Positions 1 through 4,382 of a stretch of 6,095 nt of DNA are shown in pieces. Below the pieces are notes generated by a model. That model had not been told where the DNA came from. It did no database searches and was given only the letters and a program-made list of their open reading frames with translations. How positions within the stretch are numbered: position 1 is the first letter of the stretch; each line of letters starts with the position of its first letter. A program made the translations under genes and the position numbers. Source of the DNA: Jiangellaceae bacterium (lineage in GTDB: Bacteria > Actinomycetota > Actinomycetes > Jiangellales > Jiangellaceae); assembly GCA_030146385.1 (NCBI GenBank), contig JASLBX010000554.1:1-6095 (forward strand). Reading direction: 5' to 3'.

Positions 1-53
1 GTGCGCGCCCACCTTCTCGATGGCGTGGTGTCTTCATCAGTGTCATCCGGCAC

Positions 54-61
54 AGAGAGGA
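54..61 (+). promoter_or_regulatory. Ribosome binding site of the SDR gene
   Basis: The purine run AGAGAGGA lies about 8 nt before the ATG at 69 and 11 nt before a second ATG at 72. It supports translation starting at this pair of ATGs. The two adjacent ATGs cannot be told apart by sequence and change the protein by only one residue. Confidence 0.6.
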
Positions 62-68
62 ACCAGAG

Positions 69-860
69 ATGATGCTGAAGGACAAGGTTGCGGTGATCTA
101 CGGAGCCGGCGGCGCGATTGGCGGGGCCGTCGCGCAGGCCTTCGCACGCGAGGGAGCGATGCTCTTTCTCACCGGGCGCCTCCAGGCACCGGTCGAAGCG
201 ATCGCGAAGGAGATCGTTTCGGACGGCGGATCCGCCGAGGCGGCGGAGGTCGACGCCCTCGACGAACGGGCTGTGGACGATCATCTACAGTCCGTGATCG
301 ATAAGGCGGGCCGCGTCGATATCTCGTTCAACGCGGTCGGCATCCCGAATACGAGGATTCTCGGCGTCCCGCTGGTCGACCTGGACGTGGAGCAGTTCTC
401 CCTGCCGATCACGGCCTACACGACGTCGTATTTCCTGACCGCACGTCTGGCCGCAAGGCACATGATTCCGAACAGAACCGGGGTAATCATGACCGTCACC
501 GCACTCCTGGCGCGCACTGGCACTCCGCTGGTGGGAGGTTACGGCCCGGCGCAGGCCGCCAAGGAGGCGCTCACCCGAGATTTATCCGCCGAGCTTGCAC
601 CCCACGGCATTCGCGTGGTCGGACTGCGACCACAGGCCATGCCGGAGACACCCACCATCAGGGACGCGTTCGAGCCTCGTGCCAAGGCAACGGGCATGAC
701 GTGGGAACAGTGGCAGGAGTTCCTTGCAAGCAGGACCCATCCGCGACGGCTCATGACGCTCGAGGAACTGGCGAACGTGGCCGCCTTCATGGCGTCTGAC
801 CAGGCGAGCGGGATGACGGGAACGACCGTCAATCTCACCATGGGCAGCCTGGACGACTAG
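69..860 (+). CDS. SDR-fold (short-chain dehydrogenase/reductase-like) protein with degenerate active site
   Basis: This is a 263-residue protein of classical SDR length, presumably cytosolic. The N-terminal Rossmann motif reads VIYGAGGAIGGA (residues 9-20), a variant of TGxxxGxG, followed by a basic residue in TGR (35-37). The structural NAG-like motif is FNAVG (87-91). The C-terminal part has PHGIRVVGLRP (178-188) and SGMTGTTVNL (247-256), both usual in SDRs. The active-site region is odd. Tyr158 is kept in GGYGPAQAAKEAL, but the YxxxK lysine position is Gln162. The position 13 residues before the Tyr, normally the catalytic Ser, is Ala145. The helix usually carrying the tetrad Asn (about 115-122) has none. 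The fold is therefore clear but normal oxidoreductase chemistry is doubtful. It may be a divergent SDR subfamily with another role, and the substrate is unknown. A Shine-Dalgarno sequence supports the start at 69. The next gene follows after 45 nt on the same strand. Confidence 0.9.
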   Translation: MMLKDKVAVIYGAGGAIGGAVAQAFAREGAMLFLTGRLQAPVEAIAKEIVSDGGSAEAAEVDALDERAVDDHLQSVIDKAGRVDISFNAVGIPNTRILGVPLVDLDVEQFSLPITAYTTSYFLTARLAARHMIPNRTGVIMTVTALLARTGTPLVGGYGPAQAAKEALTRDLSAELAPHGIRVVGLRPQAMPETPTIRDAFEPRAKATGMTWEQWQEFLASRTHPRRLMTLEELANVAAFMASDQASGMTGTTVNLTMGSLDD

Positions 861-863
861 CGG

Positions 864-894
864 CTAAGCAACCGACGCGCTCGAGCGGGCTTAG
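864..894. repeat. Nested inverted repeat between SDR and Gfo/Idh/MocA genes
   Basis: The arms CTAAGC (864-869) and GCTTAG (889-894) are exact inverted copies. They enclose a perfect 10-nt palindrome, CGCTCGAGCG (878-887). The right arm overlaps the likely -10 box of the next gene. It could be an operator or a weak terminator for the SDR gene. Short palindromes are expected by chance in GC-rich DNA, so this is tentative. Confidence 0.35.
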
Positions 895-897
895 GGT
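892..897 (+). promoter_or_regulatory. -10 box of a leaderless promoter for the Gfo/Idh/MocA gene
   Basis: TAGGGT fits the actinobacterial -10 pattern TANNNT. It ends 8 nt before the ATG at 906, so transcription would begin at or next to the start codon. No Shine-Dalgarno sequence is visible before this ATG, which agrees with a leaderless mRNA. I see no good -35 hexamer around 869-874. Confidence 0.55.
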
Positions 898-905
898 TTG
901 TCGCC

Positions 906-1823
906 ATGCGCATCGGGATCATCGGGCTCGGCGACATCGCACGAAGGCTCTACCTGCCGCTGCTGTCCAATCGGCCGGAGGTCGAACTGGTGGGCGTGAT
1001 GAGCCGGTCCGCCGACACCGTGGCGCAAGTTGGCCGCCAGTACCGGATTGCAGGCCGGTTCACCGTCCTGGACGACCTTCTGGCCACCCGTCCCGACCTG
1101 GTCTTCGTCCACGCCGCGACGGCCGCTCACCACGAGCTGGTGTCGGCATGCCTGGCTGCGGGGACGAGCGTCTACGTCGACAAGCCGCTCGCCTCCAACC
1201 TCGCCGACGCCGAGGACCTGGTGAGTCGCGCGGACCGGGCCGGGCGGCTGCTCGCTGTCGGCTTCAATCGAAGGTTCGCGCCCATGTACGTCCGTGCCCG
1301 GAACTGGCTGGCCGACGGCGTCCAGTTCGCGGTGATGGAGAAGCACCGGGCCGCGCTCTATGACCAGACTCCGCGGCAGGCGGTGTTCGACGACCTCATC
1401 CACGTGCTGGACACGATGTGCTGGCTGCTGGGCGACGAGGCGGCGCTGACCAGCACGGACGTCCGACGGGAGTCAGCGGGGCACTTCGCGCTCGCGACCG
1501 GCACGTTGCAGACGCGGGGCACGGCCGGGTCGTTCGCCATGGCCCGGGCGGTAGGCGCTGATATCGAGAGGCTCGGGCTACACGGCCACGGACGCTCCGC
1601 CGAGGTCGCCGACCTGGAGCGGTGTGCCCTGGACGATCAGGCGGACGGCCGGCGCGTGGTCACATTCGGCTCGTGGGACACGGTCGCCGAGCGGCGCGGG
1701 TTCAACGCGCTCGTCCAGCACGTCCTTGACACGGTGGATCGGCCGGATGACTGCGAGGTAAGCGGCGCCCGAGTGCTCGTGACCCACCGGCTCGCCGAGA
1801 CGATCATCAGCCGTGCCGCATGA
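906..1823 (+). CDS. Gfo/Idh/MocA family NAD(P)-dependent oxidoreductase
   Basis: This 305-residue cytosolic protein is probably a sugar, inositol or related polyol dehydrogenase; the substrate cannot be read from sequence. The N-terminal Rossmann domain opens MRIGIIGLGDIARR, with the nucleotide motif GLGDIA at residues 7-12. The family's EKP-type motif appears as YVDKPLA (90-96) with Lys93, the residue usually placed at the active site. AVGFNRRFAP (117-126) is the typical start of the C-terminal domain. The segment FDDLIHVLDTMCWLLG (161-176) carries His166 and Asp169 at the usual catalytic HxxD region. The protein is short for the family (commonly about 330-390 residues), and the loss is in the C-terminal sheet domain. 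There is no Shine-Dalgarno sequence; a TAGGGT box 8 nt upstream suggests a leaderless transcript. It follows the SDR gene after 45 nt and overlaps the convergent GNAT gene by 17 nt. Confidence 0.92.
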   Translation: MRIGIIGLGDIARRLYLPLLSNRPEVELVGVMSRSADTVAQVGRQYRIAGRFTVLDDLLATRPDLVFVHAATAAHHELVSACLAAGTSVYVDKPLASNLADAEDLVSRADRAGRLLAVGFNRRFAPMYVRARNWLADGVQFAVMEKHRAALYDQTPRQAVFDDLIHVLDTMCWLLGDEAALTSTDVRRESAGHFALATGTLQTRGTAGSFAMARAVGADIERLGLHGHGRSAEVADLERCALDDQADGRRVVTFGSWDTVAERRGFNALVQHVLDTVDRPDDCEVSGARVLVTHRLAETIISRAA

Positions 1824-2373
1824 CCCAGACCGGAAGGCCGTCGACCGACATGGAATCGGTGACCTGCCACCCAGCTCGCTGGTAGAGCGCCACGTTGTTC
1901 TCGTTCGTCGTCTCGAGATAGGCCGGCAGGCCGGCAGCGGCAGCGCGGTCGAGCCCGGCCGTCATGACCAGCCGACCCAATCCACGTCTTGCGTAATCGG
2001 GGTGCGTCGCCAGGATTCCCAGGTACCAGTGGGGCGAACTGGGCAGGGCGGAGTGCACGAGGGAGTCATACCGGTCCAGCCGCTTGAGCGCGGCGTCCGG
2101 AAGTTCCAGCGGTTGGTGATTCGCGCTCATGTCGCCCGCCCGTGGAGCGTCCCACATCGCGACCGCTGCTGCATCCTCGATCATCCAGACCGTGCCATGG
2201 CCGACGCGCTGGTCGAACAGGTAGCCGGCGAACGTCGCCGCCTGCTCGCGAAACGTCCCGTCGTCCGCGAAGAAAAAGCGGAATGCCGGGTCGGACGCGA
2301 ACGCAGACACCACGGTCCCGACCACGCGTTCGCGCGCTGCCGGCGTGGCCTCAACGATCTGCGCGTGGGTCAC
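1807..2373 (-). CDS. GNAT family N-acetyltransferase
   Basis: This 188-residue protein with the Gcn5-related acetyltransferase fold would transfer an acetyl group from acetyl-CoA to an amine; the acceptor is unknown. The N-terminus (VVSAFASDPAFRFFF, residues 21-35) matches the acetyltransferase group whose early part reads 'AFxDDPxFRWLFP'. Motif A is YLGILATHPDYARRGLG (117-133), containing the acetyl-CoA pyrophosphate-binding R-x-G-L-G loop. It is followed by the motif B region YLETTNENNVALYQRAGW (152-169), where ExxNxxNVxLYxxxGF is typical. The start is a GTG. It has no Shine-Dalgarno sequence but has TATCGT 6 nt upstream, so it is probably leaderless. The gene is divergent from DUF4180, with 51 nt between start codons. 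It ends convergently inside the last 17 nt of the Gfo/Idh/MocA gene. Confidence 0.93.
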   Translation of the reverse strand: MTHAQIVEATPAARERVVGTVVSAFASDPAFRFFFADDGTFREQAATFAGYLFDQRVGHGTVWMIEDAAAVAMWDAPRAGDMSANHQPLELPDAALKRLDRYDSLVHSALPSSPHWYLGILATHPDYARRGLGRLVMTAGLDRAAAAGLPAYLETTNENNVALYQRAGWQVTDSMSVDGLPVWVMRHG

Positions 2374-2379
2374 GAGACG

Positions 2380-2385
2380 ACGATA
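2380..2385 (-). promoter_or_regulatory. -10 box of a leaderless promoter for the GNAT gene
   Basis: On the minus strand TATCGT fits TANNNT and ends 6 nt before the GTG at 2373, placing the transcription start at or next to that codon. No ribosome-binding sequence is visible. The box overlaps the 8-nt palindrome CGATATCG (2381-2388), which could bind a regulator. No clear -35 is seen. Confidence 0.45.
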
Positions 2386-2410
2386 TCGCTGCGGCCGGAC
2401 AGCGACGCCG

Positions 2411-2416
2411 TATGAT
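2411..2416 (+). promoter_or_regulatory. -10 box of a leaderless promoter for the DUF4180 gene
   Basis: TATGAT differs from the TATAAT consensus at one base and ends 8 nt before the ATG at 2425. No Shine-Dalgarno sequence precedes that ATG. The expected start of transcription therefore coincides with the start codon. A -35 at the usual spacing (about 2388-2393) is not recognisable. Confidence 0.6.
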
Positions 2417-2424
2417 CCCGAGCC

Positions 2425-2802
2425 ATGACTGCCGATGACCTCGAATACCGCCAGGGCGTGCCGGTCGTCATGGGCGCCCCGGACGGCCCGGCGGTGACTA
2501 GCGAAGAGGACGCCCTGAACCTCATCGTCAACGCTGGTTGGCGGGGCGCCGAGCTCGTGGTGATACCAGTCGAGCGTCTCGGCGACGACTTCTTCGACCT
2601 CAGCACCGGTCTGCTGGGCGCCATCGCGCAGAAGTTCGTGAACTACGGGATGCGGCTGGCCGTCCTGGGCGACGTCTCTGCCCGGACCGAGGCCAGCAAG
2701 CCGCTGCGAGACTTCGTCTTAGAGACGAACCGTGGGCGGCAACTCTGGTTCGTCGCGGACGCCGACGAGCTCGACAAGCGGCTCGTCGCCGAAGGTCGGT
2801 GA
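2425..2802 (+). CDS. DUF4180 domain-containing protein
   Basis: This 125-residue protein belongs to a small conserved bacterial family of unknown function (DUF4180). The match comes from the family's characteristic sequence: EEDALNLIVNAGWRGAELVV (residues 27-46), then DDFFDLSTGLLGAIAQKFVN (54-73) followed by YGMRLAVLGD, and finally LRDFVLETNRG (94-104) followed by a short stretch ending in a predicted helix (DADELDKRL). The domain fills the whole protein, with no signal peptide, membrane segment or extra domain, so a cytosolic location is likely. No catalytic residues are established for this family. The start is the first ATG after a TATGAT box 8 nt upstream, without a Shine-Dalgarno sequence, pointing to a leaderless mRNA. 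It is divergent from the GNAT gene and ends 4 nt before the end of the convergent regulator gene. Confidence 0.9.
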   Translation: MTADDLEYRQGVPVVMGAPDGPAVTSEEDALNLIVNAGWRGAELVVIPVERLGDDFFDLSTGLLGAIAQKFVNYGMRLAVLGDVSARTEASKPLRDFVLETNRGRQLWFVADADELDKRLVAEGR

Positions 2803-2806
2803 GCGC

Positions 2807-3778
2807 TTAGCCGAGCGGCGCCTCGGCGATCGTCCGCTCTGGATTTGCCGAGGTCATGGCTCGACCAAGTTCGGTCAGTTCATGCCGTACCGCTTGGCCG
2901 TTCCGCTGGGTGGTCACCAGTCCCGCGCCACGCAGAGCCGCGGCGTGCGCGGACGCGGATGCCGGGCTGATGCCGATGGAACGGGCGAGCTCCGTCGTGC
3001 TGTGCGCGCTGGTCAGTGCACGAAGCACACGGGCGCGCGTCGTCCCAAGCACGGTGGCCAGCCGGTTGTGATGGTTGGACGTGGGTAGCTGGGCCCAGCT
3101 CACGGCGCGAATCGGGTAGACGAGAGTCGGCTGCCGCCACGACACGGGCACGGCCGACCGGGTCCAGATCGACGGCATCAGGCGGAGCCCTCGTCCATCG
3201 AGATCTATCTCGGACTCGCCCGGCGCATGGACGTCCAGAGCGCCGTCCCGCCAACAGATCTGGGGATGGAGCGAGTTCAGCGTCGCCTCGGCACCGTGCA
3301 CCGCAAGCTCCCACGCTCGTGCTGTGAGCTCGGCGGACACCACCTTCTGGACGCTCGGCCACAGGGGAGCGAGAACCTGATCGTGATACGCGCGCATGGC
3401 CGCGGCCAGCTCCTTGAGAGCCGCGCGGCGCCCGTAGGCGAGGTCGCTCACCCATGCTGACGGGCGTTCCGTCCAGCGCACCTCGGCGAGCTCTGCCCGC
3501 ATCTGCCTCGCCGGCGTGGACATGATCCGGTCGAGAGCGTCGTCCAGGCAGCCGGTGCCCTCCGGAGCGAGGAAGGTTGGGACGCTGCCGTGCGCGTGGA
3601 TCAGCTCCTGGAGCCGGCGCGCCTGCGCCGGGACGGGTGTCCGCCGGCTGCGCCAGAGCCGCCTGAACTGGCTTGTCGGCTGCTGGAGCACCTGGACGCT
3701 AACCGCCAGTTCGCAGTACGGAGTGGCGGCGGCGAACCGCGTGCGGGCGAGATCAGTCAATCCGAGTCGAAGCCGCAC
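2807..3778 (-). CDS. Transcriptional regulator with C-terminal ArsR-like winged helix
   Basis: This is a 323-residue DNA-binding protein. The last third holds a winged helix-turn-helix: LATVLGTTRARVLRAL (240-255), then TTELARSIGISPASASAHAA (261-280), the turn-and-recognition helix pair, and the wing GAGLVTTQRNGQAVRHELT (284-302). The N-terminal ~230 residues begin RLRLGLTDLARTRFAA and have the layout of the actinobacterial regulators with a DUF5937-like N-terminal domain. This part has no metal-binding ArsR motif, so the effector is unknown. The GTG start at 3778 is preferred because GGGGTGAG lies just upstream and family members begin near 'LRxxLxxxDLARxRFA'. An upstream in-frame TTG at 3856 would add 26 residues, but its GGAG is only 1 nt away. 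The gene is convergent with DUF4180 (4-nt gap) and divergent from the secreted-protein gene, a possible target. Autoregulation is also plausible. Confidence 0.87.
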   Translation of the reverse strand: MRLRLGLTDLARTRFAAATPYCELAVSVQVLQQPTSQFRRLWRSRRTPVPAQARRLQELIHAHGSVPTFLAPEGTGCLDDALDRIMSTPARQMRAELAEVRWTERPSAWVSDLAYGRRAALKELAAAMRAYHDQVLAPLWPSVQKVVSAELTARAWELAVHGAEATLNSLHPQICWRDGALDVHAPGESEIDLDGRGLRLMPSIWTRSAVPVSWRQPTLVYPIRAVSWAQLPTSNHHNRLATVLGTTRARVLRALTSAHSTTELARSIGISPASASAHAAALRGAGLVTTQRNGQAVRHELTELGRAMTSANPERTIAEAPLG

Positions 3779-3781
3779 CGT

Positions 3782-3789
3782 CTCACCCC
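3782..3789 (-). promoter_or_regulatory. Ribosome binding site deciding the regulator start
   Basis: On the minus strand GGGGTGAG ends 3 nt before the GTG at 3778, with its GGGG core about 7 nt away. This is a better-placed Shine-Dalgarno sequence than the one at the upstream TTG (3856), so it favours the shorter protein. Confidence 0.5.
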
Positions 3790-3839
3790 GTTCCGGCCAT
3801 CGTTTCAGCCATAGCCGAAAGGTTTGCACGGTTCCGGCC
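3790..3839. repeat. Pair of 9-nt direct repeats between regulator and secreted-protein genes
   Basis: GTTCCGGCC occurs at 3790-3798 and again at 3831-3839, with a 41-bp period (about four DNA turns). If the longer TTG-start version of the regulator were translated, the two copies would fall in different reading frames, so the repeat is not explained by protein sequence. It may be a paired operator in this divergent intergenic region; chance is possible. Confidence 0.35.
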
Positions 3840-3884
3840 CGGCTGTCGATGCTCAAGCTCCAGCGTTGCTGGTAGCCGTCTCAT

Positions 3885-3892
3885 GGAAGGGA
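3885..3892 (+). promoter_or_regulatory. Ribosome binding site of the secreted-protein gene
   Basis: GGAAGGGA lies 8 nt before the ATG at 3901. It selects this ATG over the in-frame ATG at 3883, which lacks such a site and would place six extra residues before a perfect signal-peptide start. Confidence 0.75.
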
Positions 3893-3900
3893 TCAGAACT

Positions 3901-4185
3901 ATGCGTAAGTCGCTTATCGCCGTGGCCGTCGGACTACTCACCGGCATCACGGCCGCTCCTGTGGCGGCCGCCGACCCACCCGGCAACGAGAACTGCTTCG
4001 GGGTTGTGTCGGCGCAGCGCGCCGTGGCCCATCACGACATCGGGCAGCACGCGTCCGAGCAAGAGGAGCCCCGCCTCGGGCTCGGCAACGTCACGCGGAT
4101 CATTCTCGGCGACGACGCCAAGATGGGTGATTTCGGGCAGTTCCTCGGCGAGATCGATGGAGACCCCGCCACCAGTTGCCCCTGA
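3901..4185 (+). CDS. Small secreted protein with two cysteines, unknown function
   Basis: The 94-residue precursor has a clear Sec signal peptide: basic MRK, a hydrophobic core from about Leu5 to Pro20, and an AxA-type cleavage site after VAAA (residue 24). The mature protein is about 70 residues, begins DPPGNENCFG, is acidic and polar, and ends TSCP. Its only cysteines, Cys32 and Cys93, sit near the two ends and could form one disulphide after export. The middle contains HHDIGQHASEQEEPRLGLGN (44-63), rich in His and Glu, followed by GDDAKMGDFGQFLGEI (70-85). I recognise the general style of small actinobacterial exported hypotheticals but no named family. There is no lipobox and no second membrane segment, so release outside the cell or into the wall is expected. 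The gene is divergent from the winged-helix regulator and followed 11 nt after its stop by a strong terminator. Confidence 0.87.
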   Translation: MRKSLIAVAVGLLTGITAAPVAAADPPGNENCFGVVSAQRAVAHHDIGQHASEQEEPRLGLGNVTRIILGDDAKMGDFGQFLGEIDGDPATSCP

Positions 4186-4196
4186 CCCTCGATGAG

Positions 4197-4233
4197 AAAT
4201 GTCCCAGGACTCCTTTGGTGTCCTGGGACATTT
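4197..4233. terminator. Bidirectional hairpin terminator
   Basis: The arms AAATGTCCCAGGAC (4197-4210) and GTCCTGGGACATTT (4220-4233) pair perfectly over 14 bp. Two further C-G pairs are possible inside the 9-nt loop after one mismatch. The stem ends in A/T pairs, giving a short T stretch on either strand. It sits between the stop of the secreted-protein gene (+) and the 3' end of tRNA-His (-), as expected for a shared terminator. Confidence 0.9.
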
Positions 4234-4238
4234 GCATT

Positions 4239-4316
4239 TGGGGTGACTGACGGGACTTGAACCCGCGACATCCTGGACCACAACCAGGTGCTCTACCGAA
4301 CTGAGCTACAGCCACC
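4239..4316 (-). tRNA. tRNA-His (anticodon GTG)
   Basis: The minus strand folds into a complete cloverleaf. The acceptor stem is GTGGCTG (from 4315) with CAGTCAC (to 4243), 7 bp with one G-U pair. The D stem is GCTC/GAGC and the anticodon stem CCTGG/CCAGG around the loop TTGTGGT. The T arm is GCGGG-TTCAAGT-CCCGT. The anticodon GTG (4281-4279) reads His codons. The tRNA-His identity pair is present: the extra 5' G(-1) is encoded at 4316 opposite discriminator C73 at 4242. The 3' CCA is also encoded in the gene (4241-4239). It lies 66 nt downstream of orn on the same strand and ends just before the bidirectional terminator. Confidence 0.97.
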
Positions 4317-4318
4317 AT

Positions 4319-4336
4319 GGTCCGCGTCCTCGGACC
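4319..4336 (-). other. GC-rich hairpin just upstream of tRNA-His
   Basis: GGTCCG (4319-4324) and CGGACC (4331-4336) form a 6-bp stem with a 6-nt loop, ending 2 nt before the first tRNA base. It could be part of the precursor removed by RNase P or a processing signal. An overlapping alternative, CCTCG/CGAGG (4329-4342), is also possible, and the 10-nt palindrome GGCCGCGGCC follows at 4341-4350. Confidence 0.3.
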
Positions 4337-4355
4337 CGAGGGCCGCGGCCGGATA

Positions 4356-4361
4356 AGTATA
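4356..4361 (-). promoter_or_regulatory. -10 box of a likely tRNA-His promoter
   Basis: On the minus strand TATACT is a near-consensus -10 hexamer, the most AT-rich point in the 66-nt orn to tRNA gap. Transcription would begin near 4349, giving a leader of about 33 nt before the tRNA. The -35 position (about 4378-4385) overlaps the orn stop codon and is not a good match (AACAAC-like), so activity is uncertain. Confidence 0.45.
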
Positions 4362-4378
4362 CGGCCTTCGGAGCCGTA
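4360..4378 (-). terminator. Hairpin after the orn stop codon, possible weak terminator
   Basis: TACGGC and GCCGTA form a 6-bp stem around a 7-nt loop, starting 4 nt after the orn TAA on the minus strand. The bases following the stem on that strand are TACTTATCC, a poor T tract. A competing hairpin uses TTCGGAG (4367-4373) with CTCCGAA (4386-4392), which spans the orn stop; the two cannot form together. This may be a weak terminator or 3'-end stabiliser of orn mRNA. Confidence 0.4.
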
Positions 4379-4382
4379 GTTG

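Noticed and set aside
1..72. An open frame from the window edge ending in TGA at 70-72, overlapping the SDR ATG as ATGA, which could be the tail of an upstream coupled gene.
   Set aside because: Only 23 codons are visible (ending ...SGTERNQR), all three forward frames are open over this stretch, and no family can be recognised. Too little to call a gene.
1813..2415. A 200-codon plus-strand open frame opposite the GNAT gene.
   Set aside because: It is antisense to a clear acetyltransferase with motif A and B, and its translation is Arg/Pro/Gly-rich without family features. It is a typical high-GC shadow frame.
2763..2788. An 8-bp inverted repeat CGACGAGC/GCTCGTCG near the end of DUF4180, considered as a terminator.
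   Set aside because: It lies inside coding sequence before the stop, is explained by codons for ADELDKRLV, and has no T tract.
2880..3455. A 191-codon minus-strand open frame overlapping the regulator in another frame.
   Set aside because: The frame of the regulator carries the helix-turn-helix; this one gives low-complexity Arg/Gly/Ala sequence.
3824..3853. TTGCAC (3824-3829) with GATGCT (3848-3853), 18 nt apart, as a promoter for the secreted-protein gene.
   Set aside because: The -35 matches consensus at only three of six positions and the -10 lacks the leading T. Too weak to list as a promoter.
3779..3856. A 26-residue N-terminal extension of the regulator starting at TTG 3856.
   Set aside because: TTG is the least likely start, its GGAG is only 1 nt away, and the extension does not look like the family's N-terminus. 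The GTG at 3778 has a better ribosome binding site. It cannot be excluded without homologue alignment.
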